Positions 1-7,842 of a DNA stretch of 64,000 nt are shown one piece after another; position 1 is the stretch's first letter, and each line of letters opens with the position of its first letter. The notes under the pieces were generated by a model, which was not told where the DNA came from, made no database searches, and saw only the letters and a program-made list of their open reading frames with translations. This DNA comes from Sphingomonas sp. LY54 (GTDB taxonomy: Bacteria; Pseudomonadota; Alphaproteobacteria; Sphingomonadales; Sphingomonadaceae): contig NZ_CP141588.1 in the NCBI RefSeq assembly GCF_035594035.1, forward strand, positions 3,130,501-3,194,500, in the 5' to 3' direction. The translations under genes and the position numbers were made by a program.

Positions 1-468
1 AATTACGCCAAGCTCGAATCCTTCTTCGGCGCCAAGGGCGCGAACGTCGTGCCGTTGGTCGATGAAGCGGCGCTCGGCGACTATCGCGAGGCAGGCCGGC
101 TCGCCGACGAACGGCTGAAGCTGATCGATTGGCCGCTCGACCTGGTCATGCTCGGCATGGGCGCCGACGGCCATACCGCCTCGATCTTCCCGGGGCCCGA
201 CCTCGACCGCGCCGTCGCCGGCCCGCGCGAGCGCCGCGCCGTCGGCGTCCGCCCCGATCCGCTGCCGCCCGAAGCGCCGGTTGAGCGGGTGACGCTCACC
301 GCCGCGGCCTTATCCTCGGCGCGAGCGGTGATGATCGTCGTGACCGGGGCCGAGAAGCGCGCGGTGCTCGAACAGGCGATCGAGGAAGGCCCGCTTTCGT
401 CCAAGCCGATCGGCCGCGTGCTTGCCGAGATCGACGCCGCGGTCGATATCTTCTGGAGCGCCGAATAG
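1..468 (+). CDS. pgl: 6-phosphogluconolactonase, C-terminal part (5' end outside window)
   Basis: Hydrolyses 6-phosphoglucono-lactone to 6-phosphogluconate in the oxidative pentose phosphate and Entner-Doudoroff routes; cytosolic. The reading frame is open from base 1, so the N-terminus lies outside the window; about 155 residues are visible. The family signature LGMGADGHTASIFPG is present, with the Asp/His pair used in lactone hydrolysis, followed by the usual RVTLT segment in which the last beta strands start. The gene ends 4 nt before the converging astB stop codon, so it is the last gene of its operon. In sphingomonads it usually follows zwf, but that cannot be seen here. Confidence 0.93.
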   Translation, partial: NYAKLESFFGAKGANVVPLVDEAALGDYREAGRLADERLKLIDWPLDLVMLGMGADGHTASIFPGPDLDRAVAGPRERRAVGVRPDPLPPEAPVERVTLTAAALSSARAVMIVVTGAEKRAVLEQAIEEGPLSSKPIGRVLAEIDAAVDIFWSAE

Positions 469-472
469 GCGC

Positions 473-1723
473 CTAGAGCAGCGCGCCGAGCTCCAGCGCA
501 TCGAGGAGCGCGGCGCGCGCGCCCTCGATCTGCGTCCACAATTCCGGTTTCTCGAGGTCGTCCGGCGCGATCTGCTCGGGCCAATGAGATTCGATCACCG
601 CGGCGATGCGGTCGAGCTTGGCTTCGTCGACCATGAAGCGCGGATCGACCGTCAGCGGATCGGCGACCACGCGCAGGCGCAGGCAGGCGGGGCCGCCGCC
701 ATTGGCCATGGACTGGCGCACGTCGACCACGAACAACCTGCGGATCGGGCCGTTGCCGGCGACCATGCCCTGCAGCCAGGCCCAGACCGACGGAGTCTCG
801 CGCGCCTCCTCGGGCAGGATCAGCGCCATGCCGCCTTCCGGCAGGGTCACCAACTGGGCGTTGAACAGATAGGAGCGGATCGCGTCTTCCAGGTTGACCG
901 CGCTGGCCGGGACCTCGACGATCTCCACCTGCGGAAGCAGCCGCTTCAGCTCGTCGTAGAACCCCGTCCGGTCCTCGAAGGCAAGCTCGTGGCAGAGTAG
1001 GACGGACTCGTTCGCGACCGCGACCACGTCATTGTGGAAGGCGCCGGCCGCGATCGCTTCCTCGGACTGGGCGACGAACAAGGTGCGCGCCTCATCGAGC
1101 CGATGGTAACGGGCGATCGCGCGCGACGCCTCGACATGCTGACGGGCCGGGAAGGCGCCGCCGCGCTTGCCGTAGACGAAAACCTCCACGCCCGCCTCGC
1201 CGTGCGCCGTGCCGAGCCGCATGTGATTGGCAGCGCCCTCGTCGCCGAACGTGCCGGGCACCGGGCCGTGCACTGCAAAATGCTCCGTGTCGGCGAAGGC
1301 GAGCTCGAGCTGCGCCAGCGTCGCCGCCCATTCGTGGCTGCGGTGCGCCATGGTGCGCAGATTGGCGACGGTCAGGTGGCAGCGGCCGTCGGCCGTGTCG
1401 GGCGCCGGCGAGACGGTCGCGGCATTGGCGGCCCACATCGCCGAGGCCGAGAAAGCGGCGGCGCGCAGCGAAGCCGGCACCGTCTCGACATGGGTGCCGA
1501 GCTCCTCGAGCCAGGCACGGTCCGGGCGGGGATGGGGCAGCAGCACGCCCTGCGGCAGGCCGAGCCGCAGATTGTGGCGCATCTTGGCGACGCCCTGCAG
1601 CGCCGCGGCGCGCGGGTGCGAGACATGCCCCTTGTTGGTGGAGGAGGCGAGGTTGCCGAGGCTCAGTCCGGCATAATTGTGGCTGGGCCCGATCATCCCG
1701 TCGAAATTGATCTCGTGCAGCAT
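473..1723 (-). CDS. astB: N-succinylarginine dihydrolase
   Basis: Second enzyme of the arginine succinyltransferase (AST) pathway: converts N2-succinylarginine to N2-succinylornithine, ammonia and CO2. The 416-residue protein has the expected length. It starts with the conserved FDGMIGPSHNYAGLSLGN segment and ends with the catalytic-cysteine motif NGGGPACLRLRV; it belongs to the amidinotransferase/pentein fold. Its ATG overlaps the astA stop codon by one base (TGATG), so translation is probably coupled. It is the last gene of the M20 hydrolase-astA-astB operon. The later pathway genes astC, astD and astE are not in this window. Confidence 0.95.
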   Translation of the reverse strand: MLHEINFDGMIGPSHNYAGLSLGNLASSTNKGHVSHPRAAALQGVAKMRHNLRLGLPQGVLLPHPRPDRAWLEELGTHVETVPASLRAAAFSASAMWAANAATVSPAPDTADGRCHLTVANLRTMAHRSHEWAATLAQLELAFADTEHFAVHGPVPGTFGDEGAANHMRLGTAHGEAGVEVFVYGKRGGAFPARQHVEASRAIARYHRLDEARTLFVAQSEEAIAAGAFHNDVVAVANESVLLCHELAFEDRTGFYDELKRLLPQVEIVEVPASAVNLEDAIRSYLFNAQLVTLPEGGMALILPEEARETPSVWAWLQGMVAGNGPIRRLFVVDVRQSMANGGGPACLRLRVVADPLTVDPRFMVDEAKLDRIAAVIESHWPEQIAPDDLEKPELWTQIEGARAALLDALELGALL

Positions 1724-2742
1724 CAGCGGCCCATCGCCAGGAAGCGGTCGCCTTTCGCGATGCCGAGCAGCTCGATGCTCTTGGGATCGAGCTTCGCGCT
1801 GCCGTCCGGGTCCACGCTGATATGGCCATAGCAGGCGCGGAAATCATGGCGCAGGCCGGCCGCCAGCATCAGCGGCTCGCCGTCCCAATCGTCGCTGACG
1901 CCGCTCAGCACCAGCTCGCGCGATTCGCGGATCGTGCGGATCTGGTCGGTCTCCGCGGCCATGGTCGGGCCGCCGTCGAAGATGTCGATATAGCAATCGA
2001 ACCGGAAGCCCTCTCGCTCCAGCATCTTCATCGCCGCGCGGCCGGAGGGATGCGGCATGCCCATCACGGCGCGCGCGCTCTCGGGCAGCATGGCGGTGTA
2101 GATCGGCGTCTTGGGCATCAGGTCGGCGATGAACTGGTTGCCGTGGGTCGCGTTGAATTCGTCGGCTTCCTGGAAGCCCATGCCGAAGAAGCGGCCGGCG
2201 ACGCCGTCCCAGAAAGGCGAGCCGCCGGCTTCGTCGATCACGCCGCGCAGCTCGGCCAGCACGCGGTTGCCGAAGCGTGCCCGGTGCTGCTTGATGAAGA
2301 GATAGCGGCTCCGGGCGAGGAGCAGGCCGAGCCCGCCCGCGCGTTCGCCGGGGTGGAGGAACAGGCCGCCCACTTCCGACGACCCGTCGAAATCGGTGAC
2401 GAGGGTCAGCATCTCGGCGCGGAAGGTCTTGTTGAGCGCCTTCGAGGTCTGGGTCAGCGTGCTGATCCGGTAGCTGTAGAACGGCCATTCGGTGCCGACC
2501 TGGCCGAAAATCTGGCAGGTGCCGCGGATCGCGCCGCTGTCGCTGTCCTCCAGCACCATCACGAACAGGTCGCCCGATTGCTCGTCGGCTTCCTTGTCGA
2601 AGGCTTCCTGCGACCGCACCAGCTTGGCGACCAGCGAGCCCTTGTCGGGCGGCAAGTTGGTGAAGCCGCCGCCGGTCAGCTTCGCCATTTCGTAGATGGA
2701 CTGGAAATCGTCATTGGTCGCGGGGCGGATTCGGAAGGTCAC
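1723..2742 (-). CDS. astA: Arginine N-succinyltransferase
   Basis: First step of the AST pathway: transfers succinyl from succinyl-CoA to the alpha-amino group of arginine, committing it to catabolism as a nitrogen and carbon source. The 339-residue length and GNAT-like fold fit AstA. Visible landmarks are the N-terminal FRIRPATNDDFQSIYEMAK segment, GGFTNLPP, and the acyl-CoA binding region FLHPGERAGGLGLLLARSRY. The start is GTG; its first bases overlap the TGA of the upstream M20 hydrolase (GTGA, 4 nt). The chain resembles the single-subunit enterobacterial AstA rather than one half of the two-subunit AruF/AruG enzyme, although the sequence alone does not exclude that. Confidence 0.94.
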   Translation of the reverse strand: MTFRIRPATNDDFQSIYEMAKLTGGGFTNLPPDKGSLVAKLVRSQEAFDKEADEQSGDLFVMVLEDSDSGAIRGTCQIFGQVGTEWPFYSYRISTLTQTSKALNKTFRAEMLTLVTDFDGSSEVGGLFLHPGERAGGLGLLLARSRYLFIKQHRARFGNRVLAELRGVIDEAGGSPFWDGVAGRFFGMGFQEADEFNATHGNQFIADLMPKTPIYTAMLPESARAVMGMPHPSGRAAMKMLEREGFRFDCYIDIFDGGPTMAAETDQIRTIRESRELVLSGVSDDWDGEPLMLAAGLRHDFRACYGHISVDPDGSAKLDPKSIELLGIAKGDRFLAMGR

Positions 2743-3950
2743 AAAGGGGCTCCGGAAGCGAGGCGAAGGATGGTGAGGGCGGAGAGCTGGGCGCGCTCGG
2801 CAAGGCTTTCGACGATCAGATATTCGTCCGACGAATGGATGGCGCCGCCGCGCACGCCCATCGTATCGACCACGGGCACCCCGCAGGCGGCGATATTGTT
2901 GCCGTCGCAGACGCCGCCAGAGGGCTGCCAGCCGAAGATCTGGCCGAGATCGGCGCCGGCCTGCTGGACCAATGCGAACAGCCGTTCGGCTTTGGCGTCG
3001 AGCGGCTTGGGCGGGCGGCCGAACCCGCCATGGACGTGGATCTTCACGTCATGCTCGGCCGCGACCATCGCCACGGCGGCGTCGAGCGCGGCGCGGGCGC
3101 GCTCCTGGTCCTCGGGGGTGAACGGGCGCATGTTGACGCGCAGCACGGCGTGGTCGGGCACGACATTGTTGGGGCCGCCGCCCTCGATCCGGGCAGGATT
3201 GACCGACAGGCGCGGGCCTTTGGCCTTGGCGAGGCGCAGCGTCAGGTCCGCCGCCGCGACGATCGCGTTGCGGCCGTCCTCGGGGTTGCGGCCGGCATGG
3301 GCGCTCCGGCCCTGAATGAAGATCGAGAAATTGCCGCTGCCCGGCCGCGCGCCGGCGAGCGTGCCGTCGGGCAGAGCGGCCGGCTCGTAGGTGAGCGCCG
3401 CCTTCTTGCCGCGCGCCGCCGCAGCGAGCAGGGCGGCCGAGCCCGGGGAGCCGACTTCCTCGTCGCTGTTGATGACGATTTCGTAGCCGACGTTGGCCGC
3501 GGCGGGCGACCCCTCGACCGCCTGCAGCGCCGCGAGCATCACCGCGATGCCACCCTTCATGTCGGCAACGCCGGGGCCGTTCAGCACGCCCTCTTCGCGC
3601 CACGAAAGCTGCTGGAAGGGATGGTCGATGCCGAACACGGTGTCCATGTGGCCGGTGAAGAGCAATTGGACCGGCGCATCGGGGCGTACGACGAGGTGCA
3701 GGTTCTTGCCGTGCGCCAGCGCGCTGAGCGATCCGTCCGCCGCCATCGCGTCGACCGGCGCGGGGTCGTGCAGCGAAAGCGCGCCGGGAAGCGCCGAGAA
3801 AGCGTCGGCCAGCAAAGCCGCCATCGTGGCTAGCCCGTCGAGATTGCGCGAGCCGCTATTGACCGCCGCCCACGCCTCGACCTGCGCCAGCATCGGCGCC
3901 CCCGCCGCGCGGTCCAGTGCCGCCCGCTCTTCGATCGTTACGCCCCGCAT
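2739..3950 (-). CDS. M20-family metallohydrolase of the ast operon
   Basis: Zinc-dependent amidohydrolase/peptidase of the ArgE/DapE/carboxypeptidase G2 superfamily, about 403 residues. Metal-ligand motifs are in order: GHMDTV (His), GVADMKGG (bridging Asp), SDEEVGS (catalytic Glu plus ligand Glu) and GRSAHAG in the dimerisation lid. I chose the second of two near ATGs because an AAGG sits about 8 nt upstream of it; an alternative start lies 6 nt earlier. It is first in a tightly overlapping operon with astA and astB. I infer that it removes succinyl groups from succinylglutamate or a related intermediate, in place of the unrelated M14-like AstE. A general acetylornithine-deacetylase or carboxypeptidase role is possible. 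Confidence 0.85.
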   Translation of the reverse strand: MRGVTIEERAALDRAAGAPMLAQVEAWAAVNSGSRNLDGLATMAALLADAFSALPGALSLHDPAPVDAMAADGSLSALAHGKNLHLVVRPDAPVQLLFTGHMDTVFGIDHPFQQLSWREEGVLNGPGVADMKGGIAVMLAALQAVEGSPAAANVGYEIVINSDEEVGSPGSAALLAAAARGKKAALTYEPAALPDGTLAGARPGSGNFSIFIQGRSAHAGRNPEDGRNAIVAAADLTLRLAKAKGPRLSVNPARIEGGGPNNVVPDHAVLRVNMRPFTPEDQERARAALDAAVAMVAAEHDVKIHVHGGFGRPPKPLDAKAERLFALVQQAGADLGQIFGWQPSGGVCDGNNIAACGVPVVDTMGVRGGAIHSSDEYLIVESLAERAQLSALTILRLASGAPL

Positions 3951-4437
3951 GGGCATCGCCTTAACCGACGATCGGCGCGAGCGCCACACCGGCCGGAAGG
4001 GGTGAGGGCCCGCCCCGTGCCGGATGTTCCAACGGAGCGAGCGGCACCGTGGAAGGTCACACTAAGGTCACAGCCGGAGCGCGCATTCGCACGCCGGGAC
4101 CGGGGTCGTGGCCGGAACCGGGCGGCGCGGGAATCGGCGTGTATCCAGGGAAGCTCCATGGAGCATTATGAACCACAAAGGCCCGGCTGTAGGAAAGTTT
4201 AAAATGTCGGCAGGGGTGGAAAGCGGACGTGGGCCGTTGAGCAATAGCGACCCGCTCAACTCATGATGAGGCTTGATGTTTTAGCAACGGATGGCCGCCC
4301 TGAATGGTTATTCGGACATCTGCCCCAACAGTGTAGTGGACCATGCCGCTACTCCCGGGTGGGACGCATCTCGCGATGTGTTCCAGCGCGACTGCGGCCC
4401 TACAATTGGGCTCTGGACACAAATGTCTTATGAAGCG
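3951..4437 (-). other. Intergenic stretch without a recognisable gene
   Basis: About 490 bases separate the M20 hydrolase start from the end of the next gene. The first 150 bases are GC-rich, with a short direct repeat (AAGGTCACA twice, near 4053-4072). From about 4190 the composition becomes noticeably more AT-rich, with stop codons scattered in all frames. Short open frames here show no protein-like sequence. The promoter of the M20-astA-astB operon should lie in the 3960-4100 part, but I cannot identify it confidently. The AT-rich part looks like the edge of an acquired or decayed segment. Confidence 0.5.
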
Positions 4438-5145
4438 TCACCGGGAGGCTGGGAGTAGCTTCGCTTCCGTACTCCTCAGGTCGCTGTAAGCGCCACCATC
4501 GCCATCGGCGCTGAAACGGACACCGACTTCGACGGTCCGTCCGCACAAGGTAATCGGCCATACCTCGTGCCATGAACCAGTGTAGCGAACCCCGTAGACA
4601 TCCGGTCCCAATGCGGGCTCCTCTTTCGCTACGCGCGTCACCCCTAGATCGGCCGAGCGACCATCGCAAACAACATTAGCGCGTTCGAGAGTGGATGTGG
4701 CCTGTAGAAGAGCCAGTATCCACGTATCGCCGATGATAGACTCGTTAGCGTAAGATTGCCCGCGATTTGTCCGAATTGTGGAAAAGTCGCCGGCGCTATC
4801 CTGTATCATCGTGTAGCGCACGATATGGTTTCCGCAGTTGGGATGACGGGTGACGATGGTCCACCCATTCCTAATCCTGCCAGCAAGAATGCCTTGGAAG
4901 ATGAACCGCACGCCAGTGGCAGGCGACACGGTCTCGATAACAGCCGATGTCGGTAGGCAACCGCCTCCCCGCTTATGGGCTGCCGTCGCTGCCTTCATCA
5001 CTTGGTCCCTAGTGACCTCTAACGAGGGTGATGGAGCTGCCGCGTTCCAGGCACTCAGTTTCTGCGCGACGATTGGATGTTGTGCTTCAGCGACCGTCGC
5101 AGCGACGAAAAGAGCTGTATAGATAAGGGAATAACAGATGCGCAT
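4438..5145 (-). CDS. Secreted hypothetical protein
   Basis: A 235-residue protein that I do not recognise. A typical signal peptide opens it (MRICYSLIYTALFVAATVAEA, cleaved about residue 21), so it is exported to the periplasm or beyond. The mature part has several cysteines (GGGCLPTS, HPNCGNHIV, NVVCDGRS, TLCGRTVEVG) that could form disulfides, and a late segment GVRFSADGDGGAYSDLR. AGGAAG 6 nt before the ATG supports the start. Base composition is less GC-rich than the neighbours and codon use is more mixed, with AT-ending codons, which suggests recent acquisition. It stands alone, with no operon partner on its strand. No function is proposed. Confidence 0.6.
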   Translation of the reverse strand: MRICYSLIYTALFVAATVAEAQHPIVAQKLSAWNAAAPSPSLEVTRDQVMKAATAAHKRGGGCLPTSAVIETVSPATGVRFIFQGILAGRIRNGWTIVTRHPNCGNHIVRYTMIQDSAGDFSTIRTNRGQSYANESIIGDTWILALLQATSTLERANVVCDGRSADLGVTRVAKEEPALGPDVYGVRYTGSWHEVWPITLCGRTVEVGVRFSADGDGGAYSDLRSTEAKLLPASR

Positions 5146-5365
5146 ACCGAGCTTCCTAGTTGAAGGGGTCAGTCACAACAAAGGAGACCACAATCGCACC
5201 ATAGGAATAAGTCTGGGCCAACCTGATCCACTCTCTCCCCCGTAAACGGTTAAGTTAGCCTTACCCAACACCTGATGTTTGTAGCTCCCGAGTCAACGCC
5301 GCGGGGCCAAGCACGACACTATGCGTGTCCGCAAAGATCGCCGGAATGTCCGCAATGGGTCGAAA
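5146..5365. other. AT-richer spacer with a repeat-like fragment
   Basis: Upstream region of the secreted hypothetical gene, reading leftward. No gene is visible. Near 5326-5365 there are two close copies of the word TGTCCGCAA (in TGTCCGCAAAG and TGTCCGCAATG) followed by GGGTCGAAAGCC. From memory this resembles fragments of a dispersed sphingomonad intergenic element, but I cannot confirm that without a genome search. It runs directly into the rppH-tail remnant. Confidence 0.3.
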
Positions 5366-5477
5366 GCCGAAGTTCGCCTAAAGCCATTCCGCGCGCAGGC
5401 TTGAGCACGTCCTTGTAGAACTTCTTTTTGAACGGGGCGATCGCCACCGGGAGGCCGGCGGGCGGGCCGGCCCATTT
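5366..5477 (-). pseudogene. Decayed duplicate of the rppH 3' end
   Basis: This stretch repeats the last ~100 coding bases of rppH plus about 10 bases beyond its stop codon (intact copy at about 6179-6289), in the same orientation. Read on the minus strand it gives KWAGPPAGLPVAIAPFKKK-FYKDVL, against [24 protein letters not shown] in intact RppH. The copy has a small length change near PPAG and base changes throughout, and the TGGCTTTAG stop region is shifted out of frame. No upstream Nudix domain accompanies it, so it is a fragment. Together with the intact copy it forms a direct repeat bracketing the TonB-like gene. Confidence 0.75.
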
Positions 5478-5541
5478 GGGTGGACGGCCGACGTTGCCAA
5501 TCGATGCGTTTGCGACAACAAGATTGGGACAGGGGGGATTC

Positions 5542-6147
5542 ATGCTGCTGATGATGACGATGTTCGCCGGTGTTGCGGCGCCTGTGCTGACCGGAGACTG
5601 GATCCGACATAACGACTACCCCACGAGCGCGCTGCAACGGGGCGAAGAGGGTGCGGTCGAGTATCGCGTGGTCGTTTCTCCCGAGGGCAAGCCTGAAAAT
5701 TGTGAAGTCCTGGCGATCACGGGGGAAGAGAAGTTCGGTCGCCTTACCTGTTCCTTGCTGATGCGCCGCGCCCGCTTCAGCCCGGCGACGGACGAGGCGG
5801 GTCAGCCGGCCTACGGCGTCTTCCACAGCATCAACAATTTCTGGCTGCCGAAGGGCACAAAGTCCAAATATCCGATGCGCTTGACGCCGGATCTGAGCCT
5901 GGCCGTCGAGTCCCTCCCTGCCGACGTGCCATCGCCCGCCAAGGCGGCGGTGCACATTGTGGTGGACGAGGGCGGGGCCGTCCAGACGTGCTCCGTGCCT
6001 TCGTCCGAACTGCATCAGACGCTCGCATCGGTCGCCTGCGCCCAAATCCCGAAGCTGTGGGAGGAGGCACCGGTCAAGAACGCCGCGGGACTTGCGATAC
6101 CTTATGTGCGAACGGTGACTGTGAGCTTCGAGGCCGAGCGCCGCTGA
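5542..6147 (+). CDS. TonB C-terminal-domain-like exported protein
   Basis: A 201-residue protein with a hydrophobic N-terminus (MLLMMTMFAGVAAPVLTGDW), probably a signal peptide. I infer a TonB-C-like fold from ALQRGEEGAVEYRVVVSPEG followed by ENCEVLAITG, TCSLLMRRARFSPATDE and AGQPA, which matches the family pattern 'P..A...G..G.V......G.V..C.V..S.G...L...........F.PA'. A second, similar half seems to follow (KAAVHIVVDEGGAVQTCSV). A strong AGGGGGG just before the ATG decides this start. No proline-rich spacer, ExbB or ExbD is nearby, so a TonB energy-transducer role is uncertain. It lies between two copies of the rppH tail and probably arrived with that duplication. Confidence 0.62.
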   Translation: MLLMMTMFAGVAAPVLTGDWIRHNDYPTSALQRGEEGAVEYRVVVSPEGKPENCEVLAITGEEKFGRLTCSLLMRRARFSPATDEAGQPAYGVFHSINNFWLPKGTKSKYPMRLTPDLSLAVESLPADVPSPAKAAVHIVVDEGGAVQTCSVPSSELHQTLASVACAQIPKLWEEAPVKNAAGLAIPYVRTVTVSFEAERR

Positions 6148-6189
6148 GTTCCTCAGACGTTAGGGAGGGGAGGAAGAGGCCGACGTCCC

Positions 6190-6666
6190 CTAAAGCCACT
6201 CCGCGAACGCTTCGAGAACGTCCTCGTAGAGCTTCTTCTTGAACGGGACGATCATCGCCGGGAGGTCGGCGGGGTCGGCCCATTTCCAGGCGCGGAATTC
6301 GGGGTGCGCGGTGGCGATGTCGATGTCCTCGTCGCGGCCGACGAAGCGGTAGAGGAACCAGGCCTGGCGCTGGCCGCGGTAGCGGCCCTTCCACATCTTG
6401 CCGACGAGGTCGTCGGGGAGGTCGTAGGTGAGTTCGACCGGGCAGCGCGCGATGAGCTCGACCTGCTCGGCGCGGATCCCGGTCTCCTCTTCGAGCTCGC
6501 GCAGCGCGCCGGCCTCCGCATCCTCGCCCTCATCGAGCCCGCCCTGCGGCATCTGCCAGGCCTCGAGCGTGCTATCGAGCCGCTGGGCGACGAACACCTT
6601 GCCGTCGCGGTTGAGCAGCATCACGCCGGCGGCGGGGCGGTAGGGGAGGGTATTGGGGTCGGTCAC
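6190..6666 (-). CDS. rppH: RNA pyrophosphohydrolase (Nudix)
   Basis: Removes pyrophosphate from the 5' end of triphosphorylated transcripts, which triggers RNA decay; it may also hydrolyse dinucleoside polyphosphates. The 158-residue length is typical. It opens with [12 protein letters not shown], then VFVAQR, and carries a full Nudix box [20 protein letters not shown] with the metal-binding REXXEE core; WFLYRFVG and the KWADP region follow. The start is GTG with GAGAGGA about 5 nt upstream. A decayed copy of its 3' end lies about 0.8 kb downstream. Confidence 0.93.
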   Translation of the reverse strand: MTDPNTLPYRPAAGVMLLNRDGKVFVAQRLDSTLEAWQMPQGGLDEGEDAEAGALRELEEETGIRAEQVELIARCPVELTYDLPDDLVGKMWKGRYRGQRQAWFLYRFVGRDEDIDIATAHPEFRAWKWADPADLPAMIVPFKKKLYEDVLEAFAEWL

Positions 6667-6695
6667 TTCGTTCCTCTCATGATTTCAAGCACGCC

Positions 6696-6773
6696 GTTCG
6701 CCCTGAGCTTGTCGAAGGGCTTCCTTCCCCCTTGGGTCACGAAGGAAGGGGCTTCGACAGGCTCAGCCCGAAC
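6696..6773. repeat. Intergenic palindromic repeat, 32-33 nt arms
   Basis: The left arm begins GTTCGCCCTGAGCTTGTCGA (6696-6727) and the right arm, read on the other strand, begins GTTCGGGCTGAGCCTGTCGA (6741-6773). The arms match almost fully and enclose a 13-nt loop. From memory, the word CTTCGACAAGCTCAGGGCGA is a widespread dispersed repeat in sphingomonad genomes. The right arm contains the stop codon of the esterase gene, so the hairpin forms at the very 3' end of that transcript and just before rppH. It could stabilise the mRNA or attenuate read-through into rppH. Confidence 0.75.
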
Positions 6774-7722
6774 CGATCGCATCCGCCTCGGTGAGCAGCA
6801 GGTGCAGGGCGACGGCGCAGCCGCGAATATCCTCCTCGGTGGAGGGGATCGCTTTGCGCAGGTTGATGAAGCCGTGGATATTGCCCTCGGCCTCGCGGAA
6901 GATGGTGGGGACGCCGGCCTGGATGCAGGCGGCGGCATAAGCGCGGCCCTGGTCGCGGATCGGGTCGAGGCTGGCGGTGACGACCAGAGTCGGCGGCATG
7001 CCGACCTGGCTCTTTACGAGCGGGGCGTAGCGCCAGTCGGTGGCGTCGGGCCTGTAGCATTGATCGAACCAGTGCATGCCCTCGCGCGTCAGCAGATAGC
7101 CCTCGGCGAAATCGGTGAAGCTCGGATAGCCCTTGGCGGGGTCGGCGGCCGGGTAGATCGGCCATTGCACGAGCACCGGCACCGCGGCGGGCTCGTCGCG
7201 CAAGGCGAGGCTGGCGACGATCGCGAGATTGCCGCCGGCGCTGTCGCCCGCCACGAGCAGCCCGGTCACGGCGCGGCCGAGCGCCTCGGGACTGCCCGCG
7301 ATCCAGCGCGCGGCGGCGATCGCGTCCTCGGGCCCGGCCGGCCAGGGATGCTCGGGCGCCAGCCGGTAGTCGACGGCCACCACCGGCAGGTCGAGCAGTC
7401 GCGCCATCTCCGCGCAGAAGGGCTCGTGCGTGTCGAGGTCGCCCAAAACGAAGCCGCCGCCATGATAGAAGACCATCACCGGACCGGGATCGCGCGCCTC
7501 GCGTACGTCGTAGAGGCGAAGCGGAATCTCCCCGGCCGGGCCGGGCGCGGCGAGGTTGCGGATCACGGCGAGCTCGCCGACCGGCGCGTCGGCCACATGG
7601 CGCGACGCGTGCATCATCGCCCGTGCCTCGACCGCGCCGACCTGATGGCTCCTCGGCCCCGGCAGAGCGTTGAGGAAATCGAGGAACTTGCGGACATCGG
7701 GACGGACGAAGGGCTCTGGCAT
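6763..7722 (-). CDS. Alpha/beta-hydrolase esterase, hormone-sensitive-lipase family
   Basis: Serine esterase of the HSL-like (bacterial family IV) group, 319 residues, expected to hydrolyse short-chain esters in the cytosol. Motifs in order: oxyanion-hole FYHGGGFVLGD, VAVDYRLAPEHPWPAG, nucleophile elbow VAGDSAGGNLA, catalytic Asp in TASLDPIRDQG and catalytic His in GNIHGFINL. An upstream GTG/ATG is possible, but the start at MPEPFVRPDV has CGGAGA about 6 nt before it. The gene diverges from korA. Its stop codon lies within the palindromic repeat. Confidence 0.88.
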   Translation of the reverse strand: MPEPFVRPDVRKFLDFLNALPGPRSHQVGAVEARAMMHASRHVADAPVGELAVIRNLAAPGPAGEIPLRLYDVREARDPGPVMVFYHGGGFVLGDLDTHEPFCAEMARLLDLPVVAVDYRLAPEHPWPAGPEDAIAAARWIAGSPEALGRAVTGLLVAGDSAGGNLAIVASLALRDEPAAVPVLVQWPIYPAADPAKGYPSFTDFAEGYLLTREGMHWFDQCYRPDATDWRYAPLVKSQVGMPPTLVVTASLDPIRDQGRAYAAACIQAGVPTIFREAEGNIHGFINLRKAIPSTEEDIRGCAVALHLLLTEADAIGSG

Positions 7723-7732
7723 GCAATCTCCG

Positions 7733-7760
7733 TTGAGAAGCGACTCGCGCGCACTATCTA
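7733..7760 (+). promoter_or_regulatory. Candidate sigma-70-type promoter for korA
   Basis: TTGAGA (7733-7738) and TATCTA (7755-7760) are separated by 16 bases, about 80 bases upstream of the korA start, in the divergent region shared with the esterase. The match to -35/-10 consensus is reasonable but not perfect; there is no experimental support. Confidence 0.35.
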
Positions 7761-7842
7761 GGGGCCAGGTCCTCGAACGCGCTACTGTTGTGGCCGGGCC
7801 CATCGCTCGTTAGGCTCGGCGCATATAGCGAACGGAGGAGTG

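Noticed and set aside
4002..4202. Short plus-strand ORF in the ast-rppH spacer
   Set aside because: Sequence is low-complexity and composition-driven, no ribosome-binding site, no protein-like pattern.
5293..6045. Long minus-strand open frame over the TonB-like gene
   Set aside because: Antisense of the TonB-like reading frame; Arg-rich composition; the plus-strand frame has a strong SD and signal peptide.
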